A stretch of 64,000 nucleotides of DNA, taken from the NCBI RefSeq assembly GCF_947305105.1, contig NZ_CAMZCS010000016.1, forward strand, positions 1 through 64,000, written 5' to 3'. Shown one piece after another: positions 44,084 through 53,754 of this stretch (positions are counted from its first letter, which is position 1; every line of letters begins with the position of its first letter). The notes beneath the pieces are model-generated. The model searched no databases, was not told the DNA's origin, and was given only the letters and a program-made list of their open reading frames with translations. Made by a program: the position numbers and the translations under genes. The DNA is from an uncultured Fibrobacter sp. (GTDB taxonomy: Bacteria; Fibrobacterota; Fibrobacteria; Fibrobacterales; Fibrobacteraceae).

Positions 44084-45877
44084 ATGAGTGAATATTTGCA
44101 TAAATCCAGCATCGGCCCCGTGGAGCCGAAGGACTTCGTCAAGGACTATGGCGAGGCCGGTTTTGTGCTGGAAAACGGAAGCACGCTCCCTGCGCTGACG
44201 ATCCGTTACGAGACTTACGGCAAGCTGAACGCCACCGCCGACAACGCGGTGTGGATTTGCTCGCCGCTCACCGCCGATGCGCACGCCGCCGGCTGGTACA
44301 CCGAGAACGACAAGAAACCCGGCTGGTGGGACGAACTCATCGGCCCCGGCAAGGCAATCGACACGGACCGTTTCTTCGTGGTCTGCAGCAACATTCTGGG
44401 CGGCTGCAAGGGCACCACAGGCCCCGCGACCATCAATCCGCGCACGGGCAAACCCTACGGCAGCACCTTCCCAATCATCACCATCGGCGACATGGTGCAT
44501 GCACAGAAGGAACTCGCCGACGGGCTCGGCATCAAGGAATTCTACTGCGTCCTGGGCGGCTCCATGGGCGGTTTCCAGGCCATGAAGTGGGCAATCTACT
44601 ACCCCGAACAAGTGAAGCGCATCGTAATCATCGCAAGTTCGCCGCGTTTCTCGAGCCAGGCGCTCGGATTCGAAGTCGTGGCCCGCGACGTGATTACGCA
44701 AGACCCGGACTTCAACGGCGGCGACTACTACGACAAGGCGCAAAAGCCCGACGTGGGCCTCGCAAACGCCCGCAAGCTCGCGCACATCACCTACCTTTCG
44801 GCCATCGGCATGGAACAAAAGTTCAAACGCGCACAGGCGCAAGAGAACAAGAGCCACGCCGTCACGTACTCGACCCCGTTCGACCTGAACCTGCCCATCG
44901 AAAGCTACCTGCGCTACCAGGGCAAAAAGTTCGTGGACCGTTTTGACGCAAACAGTTATTTGCATATCGCGCACGCGACCGACGCATTCGACTTGGAAAC
45001 GGAATACGGCAGCATCGAAAACGCCTTCAAGGATATCGGCGCCGAAGTGCTGAACGTGAACCTCTCCACCGACTGGCTGTTCCCGCCGCACGAAAGCCGC
45101 CGCATCACGAGTGCACTCTTGAACGTGGGCAAGTCAGTCACGAGCCTTGAACTCGACACGCAGTTCGGGCACGATGGATTCCTCATCGAAGTGGGTGAAC
45201 TCGGAAAGGCCGTGGGCCGTTTCCTCGATTCGAAGATTATCCCGCAACAAGGCACGCAGGCAGTGCCCGTATTCCATGAGGAGAGCGACTTCAAGCTGCT
45301 CGGCAAACTCGTGAAAGAAGGCAGCCACGTACTTGACCTTGGTTGCGGCAGCGGCGACTTGCTCGACTTCCTCGCCAAGAAGAAGAAGGTCACCGGTTTC
45401 GGCATCGAGAAGAACATCACCGGCATTTTGGACTGTCTCGAAAAAGATGTACAGGTCATCCAGCGCGACTTGGACGACCGCGGCATCTCGGACTTGAAGG
45501 ACGGCAGCTTTGACTACGCGATTATCAACCGCACCATCCAGGAAATCCGCGACCCAGTGGCGCTCCTGAACGAACTGTTGCGCGTCGCGAAGAAGGCAAT
45601 CGTCACGTTCCCGAATTTCGGACACTGGACTACCCGCGGAAGCCTCATGCTCCACGGTCGCATGCCCAAGTCCAAGGAACTGCCCTACGAGTGGTACGAC
45701 ACTCCGAACATCCGCCTCTTGACGGTAAAGGACTTCTACACGCTCTGCAAAAAGGAAGGGTTCCGCATCGAGAACATCAACTTCCAGAGCGAGCACACGC
45801 TGAGCAAGTTCCTCACCGCCATCGGCATCCCGAACTTCGGCGCCGAACACGTCATCGCGACTATCAGCAAGAAGTAG
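44084..45877 (+). CDS. metX: Homoserine O-acetyltransferase fused to MetW methyltransferase-like domain
   Basis: 597 residues from ATG 44084. Residues 1 to ~380 are a MetX alpha/beta-hydrolase: ILGGCKGTTGPATINPRTGK, nucleophile Ser160 in CVLGGSMGGFQAMKW, Asp in NLSTDWLFPP and His in FGHDGFL. From ~400 to the end is a MetW domain with SAM motif VLDLGCGSGDLLDFLA and the later ITFPNFGHW-type segment (IVTFPNFGHWTTR). MetX acylates homoserine in methionine synthesis. MetW is usually a separate gene next to metX. Here both are one chain with no stop or frameshift. Acetyl versus succinyl specificity was not determined. Confidence 0.93.
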   Translation: MSEYLHKSSIGPVEPKDFVKDYGEAGFVLENGSTLPALTIRYETYGKLNATADNAVWICSPLTADAHAAGWYTENDKKPGWWDELIGPGKAIDTDRFFVVCSNILGGCKGTTGPATINPRTGKPYGSTFPIITIGDMVHAQKELADGLGIKEFYCVLGGSMGGFQAMKWAIYYPEQVKRIVIIASSPRFSSQALGFEVVARDVITQDPDFNGGDYYDKAQKPDVGLANARKLAHITYLSAIGMEQKFKRAQAQENKSHAVTYSTPFDLNLPIESYLRYQGKKFVDRFDANSYLHIAHATDAFDLETEYGSIENAFKDIGAEVLNVNLSTDWLFPPHESRRITSALLNVGKSVTSLELDTQFGHDGFLIEVGELGKAVGRFLDSKIIPQQGTQAVPVFHEESDFKLLGKLVKEGSHVLDLGCGSGDLLDFLAKKKKVTGFGIEKNITGILDCLEKDVQVIQRDLDDRGISDLKDGSFDYAIINRTIQEIRDPVALLNELLRVAKKAIVTFPNFGHWTTRGSLMLHGRMPKSKELPYEWYDTPNIRLLTVKDFYTLCKKEGFRIENINFQSEHTLSKFLTAIGIPNFGAEHVIATISKK

Positions 45878-45905
45878 AAAGCTTCTCCTGCTCGCGTTTT
45901 TCGGA

Positions 45906-46808
45906 CTAGTCCTTTAGGCATCGGATATAGTGATAACCCACAGGCATTTGGCCAACTAAATAATTGTAGTGCGTACTGTTATAAAAACCTATGGCTCCCG
46001 GTGATCCTTCATCGTATTTATCAGCAGTCCAGAAAAAACAAATCTCTCCCATCTTTGAAAACTCCATTTCACCACGTCCAAGATACCCTGCATGACCACT
46101 TCCCCCTGGCATAACATTAAATCCAAAGGTATCTTCGCCATTGTAGTCCACGCCTTCTTTTAATTTCCAACCACTCTTGGATTTTAAATACCTACCCGCA
46201 TCATCATCCGGCTTCAACTCATTAACCGTATGAATCAATTGGAGCCACTCATCACCCGTAGGCAAATGCCATCCTTTGGGACAAACACTACGAAAAACTC
46301 CGCTTATATTACAATTCTGGACACTAGGATTAACCCCCGCCACTCCCCCACAACCTTCGCCTGCATTACTAAAAACGGCAGCACTGTCCATAGCGGCACT
46401 CCACAAATACATACGCCCATAAGATTCACAATTTCTGGACTCGTTATCGTAGCAGAAACTAGATGAATCCAATTGTGCCGTCTGGACCTTATACGCATAA
46501 TTCAAGTTCTCCGCCATCCAGATTTGCGCATTTTCACCTTCACCAATCTCCACGGTCTTGTAAGTTTGACCATCGCGAAGATCTTTCAAGATTCCTGTAC
46601 TGGAATTGTATTCGCTTTTATCTTCCCCTTTGTTGGACTCAGAATCCTCTTTCGATTTTGAGGCGGACGATTTCTTAACGATACTGGAAGAAGAAACCGG
46701 CTCTTCTGAATCGAGAGAACCGGGAAGCGGAACTTCAAAAACAGACCCTGTGTCGCTACAGGCCATAAATAAAAATGCAGAAACTCCCAAAGACAACAAA
46801 TTTTTCAT
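45906..46808 (-). CDS. FISUMP-domain lipoprotein
   Basis: 300 residues from ATG 46808, with AGAAGG upstream; longer in-frame starts lack a signal. Lipoprotein signal with Cys17 (LFMAC). A Ser/Lys/Glu-rich linker (~25-80) precedes the Fibrobacter succinogenes major paralogous domain. Hallmarks: WMAENLNYAYK, CYDNESRNCESYGRMYLWSA, VCPKGWHLPTGDEWLQL, a LKSKSGWK segment, FGFNVMPGG and a final YHYIRCLKD. Function of the domain is unknown; members are surface lipoproteins or secreted proteins in Fibrobacter and some Bacteroidota. Codon use is more AT-rich than its neighbours. Confidence 0.93.
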   Translation of the reverse strand: MKNLLSLGVSAFLFMACSDTGSVFEVPLPGSLDSEEPVSSSSIVKKSSASKSKEDSESNKGEDKSEYNSSTGILKDLRDGQTYKTVEIGEGENAQIWMAENLNYAYKVQTAQLDSSSFCYDNESRNCESYGRMYLWSAAMDSAAVFSNAGEGCGGVAGVNPSVQNCNISGVFRSVCPKGWHLPTGDEWLQLIHTVNELKPDDDAGRYLKSKSGWKLKEGVDYNGEDTFGFNVMPGGSGHAGYLGRGEMEFSKMGEICFFWTADKYDEGSPGAIGFYNSTHYNYLVGQMPVGYHYIRCLKD

Positions 46809-46936
46809 TATGTTCATCCTTCTTATGACATTCCTAAATATATAGTTCAAAACAACGAAAATCAAGCGCCTTTACCAGAATCTACAATCAAAGTTGAATT
46901 ATTCCTCTAATGAACAAATGGAGCGCTCTTTTTTAT

Positions 46937-46942
46937 TATAAT
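46937..46942 (+). promoter_or_regulatory. -10 box of yicC
   Basis: TATAAT ends 6 nt before ATG 46949 with no Shine-Dalgarno sequence, predicting a leaderless mRNA. Confidence 0.55.
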
Positions 46943-46948
46943 TGGGGC

Positions 46949-47830
46949 ATGTCCATTATTTCTATGACCGGATTCGGCAAGAGCGAATCCACCCTGAACG
47001 GAACCACCTGCGTTATCGAAGTGCGCAGCGTGAACAGCCGCTTCCTCGAAATTTCTGCAAAAATCCCGAAAAACTTCGCCTACCTCGAGAACGACTTCAA
47101 GGCGCAAATCAAAGAAAAACTTGCCCGTGGCTCGGTAAACCTCTCTATCACGCTCGGCGAAGGCAATATCGGGAACATTCCCGTGTGCTACAACGAGACG
47201 GCAGTGAGCAAGTTCGTGGAAATCACCAAGGCCATGCAGGCCAAGTACGGTATCGCAGGCGAAATCAAACTCGAGCATATCCTCGCGATTCCCGAAGTAT
47301 TGCAGTTTACCGATGCAGGCGCTGACAACGAAGCCTGGGAAAAGCACCTGAAGGCAGAACTTGACAAGGCACTCGACGGCGTGATTGCCATGCGCGAAAA
47401 AGAAGGCGCGAACCTCGCCGCCGACCTCACAAAGCGCGTCGCCCACCTGGAAGACGTTCTCGCGAAGGTCGAAGTATTGGACCCGCAGCGAATCGAGACA
47501 TGGAAAGTCAAGTTCAAGGAACGCGTGGACGCCCTGATGAAGGACAGCGAAATCGACGACGTACGCCTATTGCAAGAAGCCTGCATCATGGCTGACAAGC
47601 TCGACATCCACGAAGAAATCACGCGGTTCCACAGCCATAACAAGCTGTTCCTGGACGCTCTCAAGAAGGGCGGTGCGCAGGGCAAGAACCTCGGATTTAT
47701 CCTTCAGGAAATGGGACGCGAAGCGAATACGCTTGGGACCAAGTGCCAGAGCGCCGACATTGCAGCGCTTGCCATCGAACTCAAGAACGAGATCGAGTGC
47801 ATCCGCGAGCAGTCGCTGAATATTGCGTAG
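46949..47830 (+). CDS. YicC/YloC family endoribonuclease-like protein
   Basis: 293 residues, typical length, from ATG 46949. N-terminal signature ISMTGFGKSESTLNGTTCVI and EVRSVNSRFLEIS. The C-terminal half carries the paired DUF1732 signature: EITRFHSHNKLFLDAL, GKNLGFILQEMGREANTLG and KNEIECIREQSLNI. E. coli YicC has been linked to RNA decay. A 13-codon upstream extension was rejected because the promoter box lies inside it. Its stop directly abuts the stop of the convergent membrane protein gene. Confidence 0.92.
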   Translation: MSIISMTGFGKSESTLNGTTCVIEVRSVNSRFLEISAKIPKNFAYLENDFKAQIKEKLARGSVNLSITLGEGNIGNIPVCYNETAVSKFVEITKAMQAKYGIAGEIKLEHILAIPEVLQFTDAGADNEAWEKHLKAELDKALDGVIAMREKEGANLAADLTKRVAHLEDVLAKVEVLDPQRIETWKVKFKERVDALMKDSEIDDVRLLQEACIMADKLDIHEEITRFHSHNKLFLDALKKGGAQGKNLGFILQEMGREANTLGTKCQSADIAALAIELKNEIECIREQSLNIA

Positions 47831-48697
47831 TTATTTCCGTCCTTTCTTTTTGTCCTTCATCTGGACACGGCGAGAACCCGCACGGAGTTTTTCCCACGGG
47901 GCAAACGACGTAATCGGGAAGAAGAAAACGAAGAACCACACAACCAAGGCCAAGTAACGCAGCGAGGCAAACAGCCACGACGTTCCGGCCATACCCTCCG
48001 CCCTTGACTGAACAAGAGCCACGACAAGCAACAGAGCACCGACAAACACCGGCACAAGCATCTGCCTTGCAGCCTTTACCAAAGCGCCCGCCTGCGGAAC
48101 TCCAGCACCAAGGTGTTTCCCGACCACAAGCGCAAACGCCATGGAATTGGCAAACGCGAATATAGAGAACGCCGCCCACCAAAATTCGATCGGATTTTCA
48201 CTCAAACCCCAAGGGCCAAGGCATAACAGACCTTTAAGGAACAGGCAGCACAAGACAAACGGAAAAAGGGCACAGGCAACGGAATTCTTGACAAACAAGA
48301 ACAGCACCAAAGCAACCAGTGCGAGAATCCCGAACATCGGGAGCACTACACCTTCGCCGCCGTCCAGCACGAATAACGCAGCAAAACAGACTGCGGTCGA
48401 AACAATCGAAGCAATCCCCGCACGAACACCGCCAAAGACAAACAGCATCACGAAGCAAGCAATGGCCGCAACGGAAATATACTGAGCAGAAGCAAAAAAT
48501 GCCGACAGCGATTCAATTTCGGCAAACCACATGCCGAACGCCTCGGAAACAAAAAGCGGAAACGACACTATTTCCTGCCAACCCGTCGCCACAAAGGAAA
48601 CCGTCGCGACAACCATCACCACCAAAGCAATCAGCCTAAAACGAAGCATCAGCTCCAAAAATTTCTGTACCTTGCCCGGTTTTTCACGCAAATCCAT
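47831..48697 (-). CDS. Polytopic membrane protein, unknown
   Basis: 288 residues with about eight membrane helices, from RFRLIALVVMVVATVSFVAT to VVWFFVFFFPITSF, and a Lys/Arg-rich end (MKDKKKGRK). GAGGTAA within the end of porU serves as its ribosome site. The gene begins 3 nt after the porU stop, so it is very likely translated from the porU transcript. No family was recognised. A link with secretion is suggested only by this coupling. Confidence 0.75.
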   Translation of the reverse strand: MDLREKPGKVQKFLELMLRFRLIALVVMVVATVSFVATGWQEIVSFPLFVSEAFGMWFAEIESLSAFFASAQYISVAAIACFVMLFVFGGVRAGIASIVSTAVCFAALFVLDGGEGVVLPMFGILALVALVLFLFVKNSVACALFPFVLCCLFLKGLLCLGPWGLSENPIEFWWAAFSIFAFANSMAFALVVGKHLGAGVPQAGALVKAARQMLVPVFVGALLLVVALVQSRAEGMAGTSWLFASLRYLALVVWFFVFFFPITSFAPWEKLRAGSRRVQMKDKKKGRK

Positions 48698-48700
48698 ATC

Positions 48701-51700
48701 TTACCTCGAAATCAATAGTTTCTGTTTCTTTTTCCAAGTTTTCTTCTTGAAATCTTCCGTAGCTTCGACATCGCTCTTGACAACATAATGGTAGAGACCA
48801 TTAGCGAGCAAATTGCCATGATTATCTCGACCATCCCAAGTCGTCAACCCAGAAACAGCATTCTTGATAACCTTGACCAGTTTTCCGTTCTGGTTATAGA
48901 TGAAAATGTTCACCCTTGACGTCCTGTTCATGGCATAGTTCTTGAAGTAGAAGGTCGTCCCCTTCTTACCCATCGGATTCGGCACATTGAACACATCGGC
49001 AAGTCCCGACGTCATGTCATCTGTAATATCGACCGTCACCGTCTTCTCGCCGCGATTGCCAATCACATCGTACGCTACCGCCTTGAACACATAGCGCCCC
49101 GCCGGATAGAATTCCGAAGAGAAATTCATCTTGACAACCGCACGTTTGGACGTTTGCTCCTGATATGGGTAGGGATGGAACGGCGTTTGCCATTTTTCAA
49201 TTTCAAAGGAAATACCTTCGTCCGCTTGTTCGCGATAATCCAACGCCGTAGAATCCTCGATAATAACCTGCAAGCACCCAGGAGACTGCAATACCACAAT
49301 CTGCCCATCGGCAAAGTCTGCAGCACGCCCTTCTTTAACGCAAGGCTGTATATGGATAGTGGGAGGAGTTTCGTCATGGATAGAATCCGCATACGAGGAC
49401 ATACCCGAAATGACGATTCCCTTTTTCCAATGGCGAGCAATGGGCCTTACATCGTTTGAATACGCCCAAGCCTGGAACTCGACAGCCGTGTCACCAAACG
49501 CCAGTTTCCGTGGAGTCACAAATTCAACATTGAACCGCCCATTGGCAATCTCAACATCTTCCGAATAAATCAGCGCTCCGTCAAAGGGGACTTCGATCGT
49601 ATCTGCCGACAAACTGGCCGCCCCCTTTTCATATCCGATATACATTTTCTTATTGTAACGGCCTTCGCGCAGCGACAAGTGAATCATTCCGTTGTCGATA
49701 CCTTTCACGGAACCGCTTAACGAGACCTTGTCCAATGCCTTCAGCGTATCGATTTCCTCATCAAGAGTGATATTCCCTTCTCCGTAGGGCATCATTAGCA
49801 CCGGCTCACCAAACAGGACATAATGCCCCGTATTGTAACGATAGTTGGGATAATCCGTCTGGAATTTTTGATTCTTCGCCGAAAGCAGGGCATCGCCAAT
49901 AGTCGCCTTAGGTTCAAACAGTGCAGTCGCAAGGAACCTCTTCGCAAAAAGTTCGTTCTGCGAGGCAAATGTTTCTCGTGTAGCGCCAACAGCAGCAATT
50001 GCGCCCACATCCGGCGTCACCACAAAGGAATGAGTCAACGATACCGTTTTCCCGTTATCAAATCGAGAAGTGGAACACGAGAACGAATTCAGAATCGTGT
50101 AAAGTTTCTTGTTGGTCAATCGAGACACATACGATGTCTTAAGCAAGCCCTCGCCCGCCCAATCCGTTACCGAGGCATGGCCAAAATAAGTCGTCATCAA
50201 AGCGCCTTGATTCAACGCATCCACCAGATGCTGGGCTGCATCCTTTTTCTGCCCGGCCGCATCTTCTTTATAGTTCAGCAAGTAAATCTTTTTCTGGTTC
50301 CAACGGTATTTATTTTTTTCGGACAAGGTATCAATCATTGAACTAACACTTTCGTGAATCCTTGTGTGTTCCGTTTTATCCACATCGGTCCCATTTCTCG
50401 CATCGTCCGCCGTCAAAATAAGTGTCGAGCGCCATGAGGAATGATCGTACTTCCTGACCTGCTCATACTCCTTGGCCTTCTTCAAATAATTTCGAAATTC
50501 CAAATCGTTCACAACCGTCAAGCGCCCCACGGCAACATCGATGTCGTCCGTTCCATAAATAGCGGCATGGCCGGAATCCAGAACCCCGTAGAAATCCTCT
50601 GAAACCACCGCTTCATTTTCAAACGGAGGAATAAAATTTTTGGGGAAACGCGAATAGAATCCTCGATAATCAAAATGACCATACCCGACAAGGAGCACGT
50701 ACTTGAGGTTCGGGCAAACGCCCTTGGCATAGGCGATATAGTTGCGGATAGCGACCGGAGAGAGCGAGCCCCCCTTGTAATAGCGGTATATGTCTTCCAC
50801 AAGAACAAGCGTCGTCTTGAACGAAGCAATGGCGGAATCACTCGAGCGAAACTCAGCCAGTTCATAGGCCGTATTGCCGAATTCCGTCGGCGAAATAACC
50901 AAGTATTCCGTCTTGTTGTTGATTGCAGACAGATTTTTCAATGCACCTTGAATTCGTCCAGGAATTCCCTCGACAGAAATCATGGAGTTTGGACGATACA
51001 CGCCATCACGATACAGCAAGTACCGGACATCTTCCCCGGCGGCAATACTATCCTTTGCGACACCTTTCTCTATTTTCAACAAACCGAGAGGCTCGTAATC
51101 TTTGAACTTCATCAAGCGCAAATTGGCATCGCCACCAACAGGAATCTGGATTACGCCGCTTACAGATCCGGGCAGGATCCATTCAGCCGTATCGGCAGTG
51201 GGTTTCCACTCGTATGCCACGGTATAGCCGTCAAAACGATCAAACTGGACATCGTTGGGCAGCATCGTCAACGAATATGTATTTCCATTAGCCTTGAGCC
51301 CCACATCATCTAAGCGGAAATTCCCGCCCGGGATTAACGTCCTCGTTGTGAAAGTCCTGCCATTGACATCAAAAGAGAACTTTATCCCCTGCATCCTATC
51401 CACATACGAAGTGGTGGACAGCGAGGTGTTTTGAGGCTGGTCATCCGTACGTTCGGCAGAAGACTTGAAAACGGAACGGTACGGGAAATAACTCACGGCT
51501 ACATAATTTTTGCCACCATCAACAAAGCCAAGCAAGTTCTTTGTCTGGGGGAAACTTTGTTCCAAATAAGAAATCTTTGTCGTATCAAACCGGCCGTGCC
51601 AATGCCAGAACCATTCCTTACCCGTTTCTTCGTCCCATTCAAGATCCTTGCCGTAATAGGTGTCGCGCAGCACCGCATCTTTTTCGCCACGGACATAACG

Positions 51701-52798
51701 CAAGAACTTGACAGAACTGCCACTCCCAGCCGGAGAAGGCAACGAAGAGATTCGCAAACCCGAACCCGATTTCTTGTAGCCAAACGAGAAGTATTGGTAG
51801 AAGGAGTAAGGCGAATACGAATGGAAATAATCCATGGAACCATTTTTGTATTCAGGATTTTCGCGATCCATCCGCTTCCAAATAGAGGTTCCGTAGCCAA
51901 CGAACAAAAGAGAATCCCCCGGCCCGAAATAACCATCAGGAGCAGGAGAATCCTTGGAATGGTCACGAATTTCAATAGGAATTTCAAAAATCTGGTTAGG
52001 CGTGAGCAGAGATGTTCCCGGGACCCTCTCGGTAAGCGTATCAGGATTTCCTCCGTAAAGGCAAATCTTATCTATACGGATTGCATCCAGTTCTTCTTGC
52101 CGATTCAACGCCATGAGCGCATTACGGATCGTTTTGAATTCGACCGCGTAGAATCCATCCTCCGTGAACGAGGCGACCTCGCGATCGCCCACCATGAACA
52201 TTGCCAAGAACTCCACGTTATCCAGCTCGCTTTGGGCACTGCGGCGCAAAGCTTTGCGGGACTTGCCCTGATCGACACCAAAACGCGCGGCAGACTTGCG
52301 GTTCAGCACGCGGTCAACAGCACGTTTGCCAGGATACACTCCAGAAGGGGCTCCACCGGCAAATTCAACAGTCAGTTCAAAACTCTTGCGGAGGGAAACC
52401 GAGTTCCCACGCTTTTCAAGGAGCGGGACAACAATTTCTACAATCCACAAGCCGTCACGCAAATAAGGGTTGCCGACCGTCAGGGGCCGGAATTTGAGCG
52501 ACGCCTCTTTGCAGTACGGAGCACCGAGCGGGAGCAATTTCACCTTCCCTAAACGGACACTGGGCTTCGCATTCGACGGAAGCGCAACGCGGTAAACGCG
52601 GTATACTCCTCCATCCTCTTCAGAAACCACCGCATTTTCTGGGAAAAACCGAGCCCCATCGCCATTTTCGCAACGATGCACGCTGGATTCGTAAACGTCA
52701 TCATCCACGACAAAACGGGAACGGGAATCCTCGACAACAGTTGACGCCAGACCGCAGACGACAAGGAACAGAACAAAAAAGGCAGATTTTTTGAACAT
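48701..52798 (-). CDS. porU: PorU-like C25 peptidase of the type IX secretion system
   Basis: 1365 residues from ATG 52798. Signal peptide in MFKKSAFFVLFLVVCGLAS. The C25 (gingipain-type) peptidase domain spans ~640-1000, with catalytic His874 in MTTYFGHASVTDWAGEG and Cys908 in LNSFSCSTSRFD, 34 residues apart as in gingipains. It ends in a FlgD-Ig-like domain (VFNVPNPMGKKGTTFYF, then NGKLVKVIKNAVSGLTTWDG and NGLYHYVVK). PorU is the cell-surface sortase that removes cargo sorting domains after export. The length and the lack of its own clear sorting signal favour PorU over a cargo gingipain. A promoter lies just upstream. Confidence 0.88.
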   Translation of the reverse strand: MFKKSAFFVLFLVVCGLASTVVEDSRSRFVVDDDVYESSVHRCENGDGARFFPENAVVSEEDGGVYRVYRVALPSNAKPSVRLGKVKLLPLGAPYCKEASLKFRPLTVGNPYLRDGLWIVEIVVPLLEKRGNSVSLRKSFELTVEFAGGAPSGVYPGKRAVDRVLNRKSAARFGVDQGKSRKALRRSAQSELDNVEFLAMFMVGDREVASFTEDGFYAVEFKTIRNALMALNRQEELDAIRIDKICLYGGNPDTLTERVPGTSLLTPNQIFEIPIEIRDHSKDSPAPDGYFGPGDSLLFVGYGTSIWKRMDRENPEYKNGSMDYFHSYSPYSFYQYFSFGYKKSGSGLRISSLPSPAGSGSSVKFLRYVRGEKDAVLRDTYYGKDLEWDEETGKEWFWHWHGRFDTTKISYLEQSFPQTKNLLGFVDGGKNYVAVSYFPYRSVFKSSAERTDDQPQNTSLSTTSYVDRMQGIKFSFDVNGRTFTTRTLIPGGNFRLDDVGLKANGNTYSLTMLPNDVQFDRFDGYTVAYEWKPTADTAEWILPGSVSGVIQIPVGGDANLRLMKFKDYEPLGLLKIEKGVAKDSIAAGEDVRYLLYRDGVYRPNSMISVEGIPGRIQGALKNLSAINNKTEYLVISPTEFGNTAYELAEFRSSDSAIASFKTTLVLVEDIYRYYKGGSLSPVAIRNYIAYAKGVCPNLKYVLLVGYGHFDYRGFYSRFPKNFIPPFENEAVVSEDFYGVLDSGHAAIYGTDDIDVAVGRLTVVNDLEFRNYLKKAKEYEQVRKYDHSSWRSTLILTADDARNGTDVDKTEHTRIHESVSSMIDTLSEKNKYRWNQKKIYLLNYKEDAAGQKKDAAQHLVDALNQGALMTTYFGHASVTDWAGEGLLKTSYVSRLTNKKLYTILNSFSCSTSRFDNGKTVSLTHSFVVTPDVGAIAAVGATRETFASQNELFAKRFLATALFEPKATIGDALLSAKNQKFQTDYPNYRYNTGHYVLFGEPVLMMPYGEGNITLDEEIDTLKALDKVSLSGSVKGIDNGMIHLSLREGRYNKKMYIGYEKGAASLSADTIEVPFDGALIYSEDVEIANGRFNVEFVTPRKLAFGDTAVEFQAWAYSNDVRPIARHWKKGIVISGMSSYADSIHDETPPTIHIQPCVKEGRAADFADGQIVVLQSPGCLQVIIEDSTALDYREQADEGISFEIEKWQTPFHPYPYQEQTSKRAVVKMNFSSEFYPAGRYVFKAVAYDVIGNRGEKTVTVDITDDMTSGLADVFNVPNPMGKKGTTFYFKNYAMNRTSRVNIFIYNQNGKLVKVIKNAVSGLTTWDGRDNHGNLLANGLYHYVVKSDVEATEDFKKKTWKKKQKLLISR

Positions 52799-52809
52799 AC
52801 AAATCACGG

Positions 52810-52838
52810 ATTATAAGATAGAAAATGAGCCCTTTCAA
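52810..52838 (-). promoter_or_regulatory. Sigma-70-type promoter of porU
   Basis: On the minus strand TTGAAA (52833-52838), a 17-nt spacer and TATAAT (52810-52815). The ATG is 11 nt beyond the -10 box and no ribosome site is seen, so any leader is only a few bases. Confidence 0.65.
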
Positions 52839-52879
52839 AAAAAGGCTTTCGACGTCCAAAAAGCGCCTTGAATTCCCAT

Positions 52880-53728
52880 TTATGGCGTTGTTATCACCAA
52901 TTCGGCAAATCCGTTTCCGTTTGCCCGGAACACAACAAGTTCACCGCCGACAGTTTTCGCCTTAAACACCGTAAAAAATCCAGGAGACTTCCCGGCAGCA
53001 AGGATTGCCTCCAATTCGTCGTCTTTTATAAAGGACTTCGAGTACCATTCGGGCATGTACCAGTGCCACGGTTGCCAGTTAAAGATCCCGTGAGTCGACT
53101 GCACAAAAGCCCGCAGCATCAGCGAATACTCATACTTCAAGAAATCCATGTATTCGCGGACCAGGGCCTTTTTTTCCACAATCGTCTTTGTCGAAAAATT
53201 GGCATCGAACTTGAGCGGTTCCTTGTCTGGATTGACATAGGCAAAACGGATTCGCTGTTCGGTCGCCATCACCCTCAAATTTTCCTTATCCCGGTGGACG
53301 AACTCGTTTGGAGAAACTTGTCTGTAATCACGGAAGACGACGTTAGGGTCCATCACCTCATTCAACTTGAGCGGTTCGGGCTTTGCATCCAGTGCCGAAA
53401 GTTCACAGAACACGAGCAATTCACCTGCTCCCTGCGCGACAAGGGCCGCAAAGAGCGGCATTTTCCTTTCGCTCAAGATCCAGACCATCTCGGGCTTCGC
53501 CCCCAAAGACGAAATCGCGTTGGCCACGGACGGGTCCTTGATTCCCTTGGGGTCCCATTCCATCCAATTGCCACCTTCACCCAACGAATCCAGCACAAAG
53601 AACAAGCGTTCCCCTGAAAAAGGTTTCGGGGAACTGAACTTGGCCAAAACAGGGACAGGCTTTGCCGATGCGGCAAAACAGGCACTCGCAAGCAGGAGCA
53701 GGGAAAGGGCAAAAAAGCGAAATTTCAT
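52880..53728 (-). CDS. Secreted protein, unknown, upstream of porU
   Basis: 282 residues from ATG 53728; a TTG three codons earlier is less likely. Signal peptide MKFRFFALSLLLLASACFAA. The mature part shows alternating strands and helices with a hydrophobic WQPWHWYMPEWY stretch and a final AELVITTP. No family recognised. It lies 81 nt before porU and 26 nt after the lipoprotein gene at 53755 on the same strand. Co-function with the secretion system is possible but unproven. Confidence 0.72.
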   Translation of the reverse strand: MKFRFFALSLLLLASACFAASAKPVPVLAKFSSPKPFSGERLFFVLDSLGEGGNWMEWDPKGIKDPSVANAISSLGAKPEMVWILSERKMPLFAALVAQGAGELLVFCELSALDAKPEPLKLNEVMDPNVVFRDYRQVSPNEFVHRDKENLRVMATEQRIRFAYVNPDKEPLKFDANFSTKTIVEKKALVREYMDFLKYEYSLMLRAFVQSTHGIFNWQPWHWYMPEWYSKSFIKDDELEAILAAGKSPGFFTVFKAKTVGGELVVFRANGNGFAELVITTP

Positions 53729-53754
53729 CGGTTTCAAACGGCCTTCCGGCAGGA

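Noticed and set aside
51431-52552. A 373-codon plus-strand open frame opposite porU
   Set aside because: Antisense to a gene with clear peptidase motifs; no independent support.
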